From: Candidatus Viadribacter manganicus
GTDB taxonomy: Bacteria; Pseudomonadota; Alphaproteobacteria; Caulobacterales; Aquidulcibacteraceae
Assembly: GCF_001679665.1 (NCBI RefSeq)
Contig: NZ_CP013244.1
Coordinates: 1,620,980 to 1,684,979, forward strand
Direction: 5' to 3'
Length of the DNA stretch: 64,000 bases
The position numbers were made by a program, and so were the translations under genes. Below, piece by piece: positions 35,850-44,693 of the stretch. Positions within the stretch are counted from its first letter, which is position 1. Each line of letters opens with the position of its first letter. Under the pieces are notes generated by a model, which worked only from the letters and a program-made list of their open reading frames with translations, did no database searches and was not told the origin of the DNA.

Positions 35850-36889
35850 CGTTTTGGAATGGCAGCCCAGTAGTCAAAGTCGAGAACGACATTGGCTTCA
35901 TATTCGCCCGCTTGATTCTTGAGCGGGAATCCAGCCGCATTCTGGTTTTTAAGCGCCACGAGACGGAGACGAAGCGCACCGACCTCGCCGAGATCCTCCT
36001 TCGCCAGAACCTCCGACCACGCATAAAGCGTATCGCCGGCGAACAGCGGATTGACGTGGCGGCCGCCATTAATGCCGAGCATCAGTTGCGCGTTAGCGAG
36101 ACCGTTGAAAGACAGCGCTCGCGCCAGCGAGATGGTCACGCCGCCATAGATGAGGCGCTTACCAAAGCGCGACTCCTTCTGCGCCAACACATCAAAATGG
36201 ACCTTGGCGGTGTTTTGATAAAGACGCGTCGCGATCTGATGCTCGGCCTCTTCGACCGTCATGCCGTCGACGTGATCGATCCTCTCGCCCAACTCATAAT
36301 CTTCGAAAGCGTGTGGAGAGCCGGCAAGCGTCCAATTGTAGTTCGAAAAATCCAGCCCGGGCGGAAGCATCAACTCATTGGCCGACACAACATTCTTCGG
36401 CGTTATCGGCGGCGCGTCTGTGGTTAGCGCCGCGGCGTCACGCTTATTGACCATGACCCAGCGCACATAGCTCAGCACCGGCTCATCATCTTGATTGAAC
36501 CCAGTCGTGCGAACGGTGACGACTCCTGTCTTGCCATTGGAATTGGCTTTGAGCCCGATGACTTCAGACACCGCCGAAAGCGTGTCGCCGGGATAGACCG
36601 GCGCGACGAACCGCCCCTCTGCGTAGCCAAGATTGGCGACGGCATTCAGAGAAATATCCGGCACGGTTTTGCCAAACACGGTGTGAAAAACGAGCAGCGG
36701 ATCAATCGGCGCGCCGGCGAGTCCGCAATCCTGGGCGAAACTATCGCCGCTGAAGAGCGCGTGGCGCGCGCCCGTGAGCGCAATGTTGAGCGCGGAGTCC
36801 GCCTCGGAAAGCGTCCGCGGCGTTGCGTGCGCAATCTGCTGGCCAGGCGTGAAGTCTTCAAAGAAATTCCCGAGATTGGATTTGGTCAT
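35846..36889 (-). CDS. mch: Mesaconyl-CoA hydratase (MaoC-type)
   Basis: A 347-residue double-hotdog MaoC-type protein. The opening GNFFEDFTPGQQIAHATPRTLSEADSALNIALTG and the size match mesaconyl-C1-CoA hydratase of the ethylmalonyl-CoA pathway, which converts mesaconyl-CoA to beta-methylmalyl-CoA. The second half has FEDYELGERIDHVDGMTVEEAEH and FGKRLIYGGVTISLARAL. Context supports it: its ATG overlaps the stop of a CitE-like lyase gene, the enzyme type that acts on the next intermediate. Together they serve acetyl-CoA assimilation without isocitrate lyase, by established pathway knowledge. A generic MaoC dehydratase role cannot be excluded. Confidence 0.78.
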   Translation of the reverse strand: MTKSNLGNFFEDFTPGQQIAHATPRTLSEADSALNIALTGARHALFSGDSFAQDCGLAGAPIDPLLVFHTVFGKTVPDISLNAVANLGYAEGRFVAPVYPGDTLSAVSEVIGLKANSNGKTGVVTVRTTGFNQDDEPVLSYVRWVMVNKRDAAALTTDAPPITPKNVVSANELMLPPGLDFSNYNWTLAGSPHAFEDYELGERIDHVDGMTVEEAEHQIATRLYQNTAKVHFDVLAQKESRFGKRLIYGGVTISLARALSFNGLANAQLMLGINGGRHVNPLFAGDTLYAWSEVLAKEDLGEVGALRLRLVALKNQNAAGFPLKNQAGEYEANVVLDFDYWAAIPKR

Positions 36890-37761
36890 GATCGAAGGCT
36901 TTCAATCGCTTCGGCCACCGCAACAACCTGCTTCGCCTGTTCGAGGTGCAACAGCTCGGTCATTTTGCCATCCACTTTGATGACGCCCTTGCCTGCGTTC
37001 TCGGGCGATGCAAAGGCGTCAATCACGGCGCGAGCGCGAGTGATCTCTTCATCTGTGGGAGCAAAGACGGCGTTACATGCCTCCACTTGGCTCGGATGAA
37101 TGAGTGTCTTGCCGTCAAATCCGAACTCGAGGCCCTGCCGGCACTCGGCCTCGAAACCTACGGCGTCGGCGATGTCGTTATAAACGCCGTCGATCACGTT
37201 GAGCCCTGCCATGCGGCCGGCCATGACGGTTAGCGACATTGAGGTCTGAAACGCGGCACGACCGGCGCCTGTCCGCATGCGTGTTTCTTTAGCGAGATCG
37301 TTGAGGCCCATCACCAGCACCTGCAAGCGCGTGCTGCGCGCCGCGGCGACGATCTGCGGCAAGTGGAAAATTGCTTGCGGGGTTTCGATCATGATCCAAA
37401 GCGAAGCATCTTCGCTGAAGCCCGCATCTGTCATCGCGCGATTGAGCGCGTCCACCTCAGTCGCTGTTTCAACCTTTGGCGCCAGGATGCCGTCCGGGCG
37501 AGTTACGCCGATCGCCGCTATGTCGGCGCGGCCCCACGGCGTCGCCAGAGCGTTAACGCGCACGACCACTTCACGCTTGCCGTAACCGCCCTGCTTCACG
37601 GCGTTGGCGACCTGATTGCGTGCGGACTCCTTGGCGTCTGGCGCGACGGAATCTTCCAGGTCGAGCAGCAGCACATCAGCTGCGAGAGTCTTCGCCTTTT
37701 CCAGTGCCTTTGGGTTGGCCCCTGGCATATAAAGGCAGGAACGGCGTGGTCGTGCTGTCAT
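36886..37761 (-). CDS. HpcH/HpaI-CitE-like beta-hydroxyacyl-CoA lyase or malyl-CoA thioesterase
   Basis: A 291-residue CitE-type TIM-barrel protein. RRSCLYMPGANPKALEKA is the family's start, VLLLDLEDSVAPDAKESAR carries the acidic metal ligands, ILAPKVETATEVDAL follows, and IMIETPQAIFHLPQI provides the second glutamate. In alphaproteobacteria this family comprises Mcl1 (malyl-/methylmalyl-CoA lyase) and Mcl2 (malyl-CoA thioesterase). The gene is coupled by ATGA to mch, which favours the ethylmalonyl-CoA pathway; which of the two activities it has cannot be told by eye. It is the first gene of the pair and divergent from pdxY. Confidence 0.8.
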   Translation of the reverse strand: MTARPRRSCLYMPGANPKALEKAKTLAADVLLLDLEDSVAPDAKESARNQVANAVKQGGYGKREVVVRVNALATPWGRADIAAIGVTRPDGILAPKVETATEVDALNRAMTDAGFSEDASLWIMIETPQAIFHLPQIVAAARSTRLQVLVMGLNDLAKETRMRTGAGRAAFQTSMSLTVMAGRMAGLNVIDGVYNDIADAVGFEAECRQGLEFGFDGKTLIHPSQVEACNAVFAPTDEEITRARAVIDAFASPENAGKGVIKVDGKMTELLHLEQAKQVVAVAEAIESLRS

Positions 37762-37817
37762 CTCTTGCTCGGGGATGCGACGCGGGCAAACATTGCCAGC
37801 AGAGGTTTTCTAGCCGC

Positions 37818-38654
37818 GTGAAGACAATTTTGTCGATCCAGAGTCAGGTTGTCGGCGCCCGCGTCGGCAATTCTGTCGCGGCCTTCGCGATGGAGCGTCT
37901 CGGCGTGCGCGTTTTGCAGGCGCCTACAGTGCTGCTTGGACGCAGGCCGGATCACGGCGCGCCCGGTGGCGGCCCCATCCCTACGGAAACTCTAGCGGCG
38001 CTGCTTGAAGGGTTGGCGGCGGATGGCGTGTTCGCCGAGATTGATGCGGTCCTGACCGGCTATCTTGGACACGCGGAGCACGTCGGCGTGATCGTCGATG
38101 TTGTGGATCGCATCAAGCGCGCCAATCCGAAAGCAATCTTCGTCTGCGATCCGGTGCTCGGTGATGAAGGCAAGCTCTTCGTTAACCAGGCGATCGCGGA
38201 CGCGGTGCTCGACGGATTGTGGCGGCACGCAGACTGGCTGACGCCCAACAGCTTCGAGCTCGGCTTGATTACAAGCCGCACCATTGACGGTCTGAATGCG
38301 GCTCGCGACGCGGCCAAGCGCATCGGCAAGCCAGTTTTATGTTCCTCGATCCGCACCGCACTTGGGCTTGGAAATTTGCTGGCCCAACCGACGGGCGATT
38401 GGTTTTGCGAGACGGCGCGCCTGCCCCGCGCGCCGAAAGGTACGGGCGATTTGCTGTCGGCGCTTTTTGTTGGTCGCCGTATCCGAGGCGACGCTCCAGC
38501 AATCGCGCTCGAAGGCGCGACGGGCGCCGTCTATGACGTAATCGTGCGCTCGCTTGCGGCCGACAGCGAAGATTTGTTGCTGCCGGAGGCGCAAGCCGTG
38601 CTCGACGAACCTGTGACCTGGCCCCGCGCGCGCCCTTTGGAGGTGGCTTTATGA
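37818..38654 (+). CDS. pdxY: Pyridoxal kinase
   Basis: A 278-residue ribokinase-fold kinase that phosphorylates pyridoxal to the cofactor PLP in the salvage pathway. ILSIQSQVVGARVGNSVA is the PdxY/PdxK start, AVLTGYLGHAEHVGVI and VCDPVLGDEGKLFV follow, and RAPKGTGDLLSALFVG holds the anion-hole aspartate. The start appears to be GTG 37818, since the protein begins exactly at the family N-terminus there. It overlaps the next gene by 4 nt (ATGA). The gap to the divergent CitE-like gene is about 56 bp. Confidence 0.88.
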   Translation: MKTILSIQSQVVGARVGNSVAAFAMERLGVRVLQAPTVLLGRRPDHGAPGGGPIPTETLAALLEGLAADGVFAEIDAVLTGYLGHAEHVGVIVDVVDRIKRANPKAIFVCDPVLGDEGKLFVNQAIADAVLDGLWRHADWLTPNSFELGLITSRTIDGLNAARDAAKRIGKPVLCSSIRTALGLGNLLAQPTGDWFCETARLPRAPKGTGDLLSALFVGRRIRGDAPAIALEGATGAVYDVIVRSLAADSEDLLLPEAQAVLDEPVTWPRARPLEVAL

Positions 38655-39757
38655 CGGAAGGCTATGTCGCCCCGGGATTTGAACGGGTGCGCGAAGCATT
38701 CGATGCCGGACTCGCCGAAGAGATGGGCGCTGGCTTTGCAGCAATCCGCGACGGTGAGGTCGTGGCCAATTTATGGGGCGGCTGGGCCAATCGTGAGCAA
38801 ACGCGGCCATGGCGCGAAGACACAATAGTACCGGTCTATTCGACCACAAAGGGCGTCGGCGCTTTAGTCATGGCGCTGCTCGCTGATCGCGGCGCGCTCG
38901 ACTATGACGCCACGATTGCATCGATCTGGCCGGAATTCGGCGTGCACGGAAAAGACACGCTGACGATACGCCAGGCGCTGGCGCATCAGGCGGGCGTGCC
39001 AGGCTTTATCGATCCGATCGATCCCGACCTATGGCTTGATCCGGCGGCGTGTAGCGCGGCGATCGCGACGCTCGAGCCTTTGTGGCCGCCCGGAACGGCA
39101 AGCGGCTATCATCCGATGACTTGGGGCTATATCGCAGGCGAGATAGCGCGCCGCACGTCTGGCCGTTCGCTTGGCGCAGTGCTGCGCGAAGATATCTGCA
39201 CGCCGCTCGGCATCGACTTTCAAATTGGCACGCCTGAGCACGATCACCCGCGCGCTTCCGAAATGCGCAAGCCCACGCGCGGCGGCGATTTCGGAGAGAT
39301 CACCCCGGCGCGCAAAGCGGCCTTCTTCACCAAATGGGCGGCGCCTATTCGTGGCTCCACTCAATGGCGCATGATTGAGATACCGGCTGCAAATGGCCAC
39401 GGCACCGCGCTCTCTGTGGCGCGGCTCTACGAGGCTTACGCAACCGGCGGAATGATCAATGGCGCCCGCGTATTGTCGCAAGAAGGATTTGATGCGCTGA
39501 CCCGTCGCGTGTGGAAAGGCGACGATCTGGTGCTGCCGTTCAATGTCGATTGGCGCGCCGGCATCATCGGAAACTCAAACCGGTATTACGGACCAAATGC
39601 GGAGGCGTTCGGACATTCAGGCAATGGCGGCAGCGCAGGCCTTGGGGATCCGGTCGCGGGCGTCTCGATCGGCTATGTCATGAACAAGCAATCTCACCAC
39701 ATCATGGGCGATCCGCGCTCGCTGAATCTGATCGACGCACTCTACTCATGTCTGTGA
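38651..39757 (+). CDS. Beta-lactamase-family serine hydrolase (EstB-like esterase)
   Basis: A 368-residue cytoplasmic member of the class C beta-lactamase-like family. The nucleophile motif is S-T-T-K at about 64-67 in VPVYSTTKGVGA, and YHPMTWGYIAGEIARRTSG contains the tyrosine motif; the EstB-type FGHSGNGGSAGLGDPV comes near the end. EstB-type proteins hydrolyse short-chain esters. No signal peptide, in contrast to the lipoprotein hydrolase at 3009. The ATG overlaps the pdxY stop and the gene's end overlaps the GT87 start by 10 nt, giving a tight three-gene run of unclear common purpose. Confidence 0.85.
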   Translation: MTEGYVAPGFERVREAFDAGLAEEMGAGFAAIRDGEVVANLWGGWANREQTRPWREDTIVPVYSTTKGVGALVMALLADRGALDYDATIASIWPEFGVHGKDTLTIRQALAHQAGVPGFIDPIDPDLWLDPAACSAAIATLEPLWPPGTASGYHPMTWGYIAGEIARRTSGRSLGAVLREDICTPLGIDFQIGTPEHDHPRASEMRKPTRGGDFGEITPARKAAFFTKWAAPIRGSTQWRMIEIPAANGHGTALSVARLYEAYATGGMINGARVLSQEGFDALTRRVWKGDDLVLPFNVDWRAGIIGNSNRYYGPNAEAFGHSGNGGSAGLGDPVAGVSIGYVMNKQSHHIMGDPRSLNLIDALYSCL

Positions 39758-40905
39758 AACGTTGGGCCTTCGAAGTTGTCGCGGTTCTGATCTCCGCGAG
39801 CATGCTGACCTACATGCTCTGGCGCATCTCCGGGGCCGAGAACATGACGCTGCCGAGCGGGCAGCCGTTCTTCGGCGACTTCATGGCGTTTTGGAGCGCC
39901 GGACGCGCGGCTCTCGATGGCCACATCGCCGATATCCACGATCGCGCGATGTTGTGGTCGTATCAGCAAGCGGTGGCGCCGGACGTTCGCTTTTACGCGC
40001 CGTGGAATTCGCCGCCGACGTTCCTGATATTCGTTTGCCTCCTTGCACTGCTGCCGTACCCGGTCGCGGCGATCGGATTTTTGGTCGGAACCGCCCTTTT
40101 GTTCGGCCTTGCGATCCGGCGCTTCCTGCCAGACGCGCGCGCCTTGATCTTTCCCGCAACCGCGCCGGCGGTGATCTATCAGATCGGCACCGTGCAAGCT
40201 GGAATGCTCCTCGCGGGGATCACCGGATTTGCGCTGCACTTTTTGGACAAGAGACCACGCGTAGCAGGCGGCCTGATCGGGTTGATGGCGATCAAGCCCC
40301 ACTTGGCGATCCTTTGGCCATTGTTTCTCGCGCTTTCCGGACGCTGGCGCGCGTTCATTGCCGCGACTGTCGCCACCATCGCTTTTATCGTGGTGAGCGG
40401 TCTTATTTTTGGATCGGAATCGTATCTCAACTGGTTCGAGAGCCTAACGGCGTCGCAACGCTTGATCAGCGAACAGCGCATCACCACGCCCGCGTACGCT
40501 TCATTATACGCAAACTTGCTTGGCCTTGGCGCGTCGCACGCGCTTGCGATCGGCATACATGCCGGAAGCGCGGCAGCTGGCGCCCTCGTGGCGTGCCTAC
40601 TCTTTCGCAAAGGCGACCTGGCAATCGGCGGCGCAGCGCTATGCGCCGCAACGCTGCTGATCTCGCCCTATCTCTTCTTCTACGATTTCACGGTGTTGCT
40701 CGTCGGCGCCGCTTTACTCGGCGCACCGCGCACGCCGCTCGACTACACCGCCGCGATCTTCGCTTGGGGCGCCGGCCTTACGGTTGCGGCCGGGTATTAT
40801 TTTGCGTTGCCAATTTGCCCGCTTGCAGCATGGCTGGTTCTTGGCGCCGCCTTCATGCGCGCAAGAAGCGCGGCGCCCGCCCCGGGGCTAGCACCACAGC
40901 GCTGA
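39748..40905 (+). CDS. GT87-family (DUF2029) membrane glycosyltransferase
   Basis: A 385-residue polytopic membrane protein with about ten hydrophobic helices. The short segment FGDFMAFWSAGRAALDG in the first outer loop contains the acidic residues typical of GT-C enzymes of the GT87/DUF2029 family, and YAPWNSPPTFLIFVCLLALLPY and GLIGLMAIKPHLAILWPLFLAL are further family features. These enzymes use polyprenyl-phosphate sugars, for example mannosyltransferases; the acceptor here is unknown. It starts 10 nt inside the upstream esterase gene and runs 53 nt into the convergent phosphatase gene. Confidence 0.8.
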   Translation: MSVKRWAFEVVAVLISASMLTYMLWRISGAENMTLPSGQPFFGDFMAFWSAGRAALDGHIADIHDRAMLWSYQQAVAPDVRFYAPWNSPPTFLIFVCLLALLPYPVAAIGFLVGTALLFGLAIRRFLPDARALIFPATAPAVIYQIGTVQAGMLLAGITGFALHFLDKRPRVAGGLIGLMAIKPHLAILWPLFLALSGRWRAFIAATVATIAFIVVSGLIFGSESYLNWFESLTASQRLISEQRITTPAYASLYANLLGLGASHALAIGIHAGSAAAGALVACLLFRKGDLAIGGAALCAATLLISPYLFFYDFTVLLVGAALLGAPRTPLDYTAAIFAWGAGLTVAAGYYFALPICPLAAWLVLGAAFMRARSAAPAPGLAPQR

Positions 40906-41557
40906 GCGGCCCGCCGAAACACGCACCAGTATCGACATTGACGCGGCACGGATTGGCGTAGGGTTCAAAATCCGCGGTCGGTGTGTGGCCGTGAACGACC
41001 ATAAGACCCTCAAGCTCTGCCCGCTTCGGCCAACGATTGGGGTCAAAGAACTTCTGCGACCGGGTCCACATTCGCACTTCATCGCTGCAATTCGGGAACG
41101 TCGCCGGATCAATGCCGCCGTGCACGAAGGCGAGCCCCCGCGCCTCGTCACGGATGATCGCAGGCAAGGAGCGAAGCCAGGCGATGTGACCTTTATCGAC
41201 AGCATCACGCCAATCGTCACAGACACCATTCGCCATCATGTAAGACGAGATGGTTTCATCACCGCCGTTCTCGGCCCAAAAATAGATGCCGACGGATTCA
41301 CGCTTATCGTAAGCATGAAGCATCAGCTCTTCATGATTCCCTTTGATGGCCCAAGCTTGATCCGCCGCGCAGAGTTTGCGCGCGCGATCGACAACGCCGC
41401 GGCTGTCCGGACCTCGGTCGATCAAATCACCGAGAAAGACAATTCGATGCTCATCGCCATTGAAGCGAGCGTCTTCACGAATGTAGCGCAGCAGATTGTC
41501 GAGCTTCTCCAGCTCGCCGTGCACGTCGCCAATCGCGTAATAAACGGTTTCACTCAT
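40853..41557 (-). CDS. Calcineurin-like metallophosphoesterase
   Basis: A 234-residue PPP-type metallophosphatase of the ApaH/PrpA kind. All metal-site motifs are present in order: YAIGDVHGELEKL, IVFLGDLIDRGPDSRG, AIKGNHEELML, LAFVHGGIDP and VVHGHTPT. Small bacterial members remove phosphate from Ser/Thr or cleave dinucleoside polyphosphates; the substrate is not determined by sequence. Its 3' end overlaps the convergent GT87 gene by 53 bp. Its ATG lies 8 nt inside the end of rarD, with which it is probably co-transcribed. Confidence 0.88.
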   Translation of the reverse strand: MSETVYYAIGDVHGELEKLDNLLRYIREDARFNGDEHRIVFLGDLIDRGPDSRGVVDRARKLCAADQAWAIKGNHEELMLHAYDKRESVGIYFWAENGGDETISSYMMANGVCDDWRDAVDKGHIAWLRSLPAIIRDEARGLAFVHGGIDPATFPNCSDEVRMWTRSQKFFDPNRWPKRAELEGLMVVHGHTPTADFEPYANPCRVNVDTGACFGGPLSAVVLAPGRAPRFLRA

Positions 41558-42470
41558 TCAGTTTGGCTTGGCGCAACGTATCCCAGGAGAAAAAGGCGAG
41601 GCCCGCCCAAATCAAACCGAAGCTTACAGCGCGAAGCGGCGTAAATGACTCACCAAACGCAATGCCGGTAAGAAATTGCAGCGTCGGCGCGAGGAATTGC
41701 AGCAACCCTAGAGTTGTGAAACTGACCCGTCGCGCACCAAAAGCGAAAGCCATAAGCGGGATGGCGGTCACCGGCCCCGCAACCGCGAGCAGTAACGCCA
41801 TTTCCCAGCCGAGCGTAAACCCTAAGGGTGCGGCGCTCGCCGCCCAAACCAGCAATCCAATCGCCACCGGCGCTAAGGCCAAGCTTTCAATCAGCAAGCC
41901 AACAGCCGCCGGAACCGGTGCGCGCTTTCGAATGACCGCATACACAGACCACGTCGCGCAAAGACCAAGCGCCATCCATGGCGGAGCGCCGAGCGCAAAG
42001 CCCTGCACCACAACGCCGACCAGCGCCAACGCCAAAGCAATAACGCGCGGCGTCGTTATAGATTCTTTGAAAAACAGCACGCCGATCGCAACGCTGACCA
42101 GAGGCGCCAGAAAGTAGGCCAATGCCGATTCAATCACGCGCTCGTTGAGCACAAGATAGACGTACATGCCCCAATTTACGAAGATGAAGCAGGCCGAGGC
42201 AGCAAGCGTGCCGAGCATGCGCGGCGTCAGGGCCGTTGCGATCTCACGCCAGCCTGCGCGCCAACCGCTCATCACGAACACCGCAATGAACGCAGACGGC
42301 GCCGCCCAAAGGATGCGCTGCGCAAGAACTTCCCGCACGTCGATAGCGGAGAGAAGCTTTAGGTAGAGCGGCAGGAAGCCCCATGCGACATAGGCAAACG
42401 CCCCCGCAAGAAACCCGGTGCGACGTTCCAAATCCGATGGACTAGCCGTGATCGGCGCAGCTTGGCTCAT
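41550..42470 (-). CDS. rarD: RarD-type EamA (DMT) transporter
   Basis: A 306-residue inner-membrane permease with ten predicted helices in two EamA repeats. RTGFLAGAFAYVAWGFLPLYLKLL at the start, VREVLAQRILWAAPSAF, FIFVNWGMYVYLVLNERVIESALAYFLAPL and TLGLLQFLAPTLQFLTGIAFGE are the hallmarks of the RarD subgroup. RarD mediates chloramphenicol sensitivity in Pseudomonas by an unknown mechanism; the natural substrate is not known. ATG 42470 overlaps the stop of the preceding GNAT gene by 4 nt and gives the standard N-terminus. Confidence 0.88.
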   Translation of the reverse strand: MSQAAPITASPSDLERRTGFLAGAFAYVAWGFLPLYLKLLSAIDVREVLAQRILWAAPSAFIAVFVMSGWRAGWREIATALTPRMLGTLAASACFIFVNWGMYVYLVLNERVIESALAYFLAPLVSVAIGVLFFKESITTPRVIALALALVGVVVQGFALGAPPWMALGLCATWSVYAVIRKRAPVPAAVGLLIESLALAPVAIGLLVWAASAAPLGFTLGWEMALLLAVAGPVTAIPLMAFAFGARRVSFTTLGLLQFLAPTLQFLTGIAFGESFTPLRAVSFGLIWAGLAFFSWDTLRQAKLNE

Positions 42471-42898
42471 GTCGCCTTCAATCCGTACGGCTCTGGGTTT
42501 CTGATTTCCATAAGACGTTGGGGTGCCGCCAACGGCGAAAAGCCGAGCGGCGCATAAACGCCGTGCGCGTCCTTGGTGCCAAGCAGCCAACGTCGCAAAC
42601 CTTGAAGCTCGGGATGCTGCTGAAATGTCTGCACCAACGCGCGACCCAAACCTCTGCCCTGCTTTCCGGGGAGAACAATCACGTCGCAGAGCCATGCGAA
42701 CGTCGCTTTATCGGTAACCAACCGCGCAAAGCCGATGAGCTTGCCGCTCTCGTCACGCGCGATTGCACACATTGAATTGGCGCATGCACGCTCGACCACG
42801 TCTCGCGGAATGCCGGGAGACCAGTAGGTCTCCTTCAGCACTACGTGAATAACCTCAATATCCGCTTGTGACGGCTGCTGGATGGCGATGGAAGTCAT
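42467..42898 (-). CDS. GNAT family N-acetyltransferase
   Basis: A 143-residue single-domain acetyltransferase. DVIVLPGKQGRGLGRALVQTFQ is the acetyl-CoA pyrophosphate-binding loop (Q/R-x-x-G-x-G/A), and GVYAPLGFSPLAAPQRLMEI forms the last conserved strand. The acceptor is unknown; similar small proteins are often annotated as aralkylamine or arginine-like GNATs. It heads the run GNAT-rarD-phosphatase, coupled by a 4-nt overlap. Confidence 0.82.
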   Translation of the reverse strand: MTSIAIQQPSQADIEVIHVVLKETYWSPGIPRDVVERACANSMCAIARDESGKLIGFARLVTDKATFAWLCDVIVLPGKQGRGLGRALVQTFQQHPELQGLRRWLLGTKDAHGVYAPLGFSPLAAPQRLMEIRNPEPYGLKAT

Positions 42899-43015
42899 GC
42901 GTCCCCTTCATCGCTAGATAGGCACGCACGAGCTCCGCCGCCATGCGTGTGCGACGAAATCGACTACATAATTTGTAACAGCGGATGTCAGATGCGCTCA
43001 CATCCGGCGCAATGT

Positions 43016-44047
43016 TCACGCCGCGCGCACGCGCTTGAACAATCCCTTATTCAGCATCAGCTCGGCGATCTGCACTGCGTTGAGCGCCGCACCCTTGCGG
43101 AGATTGTCACTGACGCACCACAGGGAGATTCCGTTTTCCACAGTCGCATCTTCGCGTACGCGCGACACGAAAGTGGCAAACTCACCCACGCACTCGATCG
43201 GCGTGGTGTAACCTTCATCCTCGCGGCGATCGACGAGCATCACGCCAGGCGCTTCGCGCAAGATTTCTTGCGCTTCCTCTGCGGTGATCGGCTGTTCGAA
43301 CTCGATGTTCACCGCTTCCGAGTGACCAACGAACACCGGTACACGCACACACGTAGCCGTGAGCTTAATCGACGGATCCAAGATCTTCTTGGTCTCCGCC
43401 ATCATCTTCCACTCTTCCTTCGTGTAGCCATCCTCCATGAACACGTCGATGTGCGGGATAACGTTGAAGGCGATCTGCTTGGTGAATTGCTCTTTGACGA
43501 TCTCATCGCCGACATAAAGCTTCTTGGTCTGGTTCCAGAGCTCATCCATGGCGTCACGGCCGGCGCCGGATACGGATTGATACGTTGCCACGACGACACG
43601 CTTCACCTTCGCGCGATCGTGCAAAGGCTTCAGCGCCACAACGAGCTGCGCCGTCGAGCAATTTGGATTGGCGATGATGTTGAGTTTCTCATAGCCATGT
43701 ACCGCTTCCGGGTTCACTTCCGGTACCACCAACGGCACACGCGGGTCCATGCGCCAAGCGCTCGAATTGTCGATGACGACTGCGCCGGTAGCGCCAATCT
43801 TGGGTGACCATTCGCGGGAGACATCGCCGCCGGCGCTCATGAGTACGAGATCGACACCGGAAAAGTCGAATTGCTCGAGATCCTTCACCTTCAGCGTCTT
43901 GTCGCCAAAGCTGACCTCGCTGCCCATGGAACGGCGAGAAGCGAGCGCGATCACCTCATCGGCCGGGAAGAGGCGTTCCGACAGGATTTCCAGCATTTCC
44001 CGGCCCACGTTCCCCGTGGCGCCGACGACGGCTACGCGCAATCCCAT
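43016..44047 (-). CDS. asd: Aspartate-semialdehyde dehydrogenase
   Basis: Asd reduces beta-aspartyl phosphate to aspartate semialdehyde with NADPH, the branch point to lysine/diaminopimelate, threonine and methionine. The 343-residue protein starts LRVAVVGATGNVGREMLEILSER (NADP-binding), has VIDNSSAWRMDP, the catalytic cysteine in IIANPNCSTAQLV (residue 130), and the substrate-binding VATYQSVSGAG. ATG 44047 follows GGAG at 9 nt. It is monocistronic and divergent from a small membrane-protein gene. Confidence 0.95.
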   Translation of the reverse strand: MGLRVAVVGATGNVGREMLEILSERLFPADEVIALASRRSMGSEVSFGDKTLKVKDLEQFDFSGVDLVLMSAGGDVSREWSPKIGATGAVVIDNSSAWRMDPRVPLVVPEVNPEAVHGYEKLNIIANPNCSTAQLVVALKPLHDRAKVKRVVVATYQSVSGAGRDAMDELWNQTKKLYVGDEIVKEQFTKQIAFNVIPHIDVFMEDGYTKEEWKMMAETKKILDPSIKLTATCVRVPVFVGHSEAVNIEFEQPITAEEAQEILREAPGVMLVDRREDEGYTTPIECVGEFATFVSRVREDATVENGISLWCVSDNLRKGAALNAVQIAELMLNKGLFKRVRAA

Positions 44048-44184
44048 GAATGTGTCTCCAGCGGCCACTGCTGCTCTCTCGCGCCCGCGCTAGCCTAGCT
44101 AGGCAGAATCCAGGGTATTTCCAAGGCGTACGGGCAAGACAGGAACGCATAGCGGGACTACATTTCGGCCCAACGGGGGATCAC

Positions 44185-44691
44185 ATGACGGACACGGCGA
44201 CCAATCTTGAGATCTACAAATTGCTGGTCGAGGACGTTCGGGAGGCGCGCCGCGCACGCCGCGAACTTTCGAACGTATTCATGACGCTGAACATCGCCGG
44301 CATCAGCGCATTGGGCTTCTTGGCCAGCGCCGAAGGGCTGCCAAACCCGGTGCTCTTCACACTCTGCACAATCGCGCTGGCGCTTACTTGCGCAATCTGG
44401 CGCACCTCGAACTCGTATTACACCGTGCTGCTCGCGGCGAAGTACAAGAACATCTACGCGATCGAAGATGACCTTGGCGTTCATCCCATCCGCGACGAAT
44501 GGCAAAGCATCACCGGCAAGCGCCGCACCATGAAGTGGTGGTCGCTCGAGCGCGCCATGCCGGTGCTATTCATTATCGGCTACGCGATGTTCTTCGCGGT
44601 GCACGTCGGCGGTTGGGACGTCGCCGGCTCACTTAACGCCCTCGTAGACGGCGCCGCCGGCGCGCTACGCAGCGCCGGGGCGCCTATCTAG
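44185..44691 (+). CDS. Hypothetical small membrane protein (possibly RipA-like)
   Basis: A 168-residue protein with three membrane helices: VFMTLNIAGISALGFLA (about 31-47), VLFTLCTIALALTCAIWR (about 56-73) and MPVLFIIGYAMFFAVHVGG (about 124-142). The segment SYYTVLLAAKYKNIYAIEDDLGVHPIRDEW between helices 2 and 3 resembles the RipA-type octameric membrane-protein family, but I cannot confirm that by eye. ATG 44185 has GGGGGA 4 nt upstream. It is divergent from asd and converges with the GNAT gene. Confidence 0.65.
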   Translation: MTDTATNLEIYKLLVEDVREARRARRELSNVFMTLNIAGISALGFLASAEGLPNPVLFTLCTIALALTCAIWRTSNSYYTVLLAAKYKNIYAIEDDLGVHPIRDEWQSITGKRRTMKWWSLERAMPVLFIIGYAMFFAVHVGGWDVAGSLNALVDGAAGALRSAGAPI

Positions 44692-44693
44692 AT

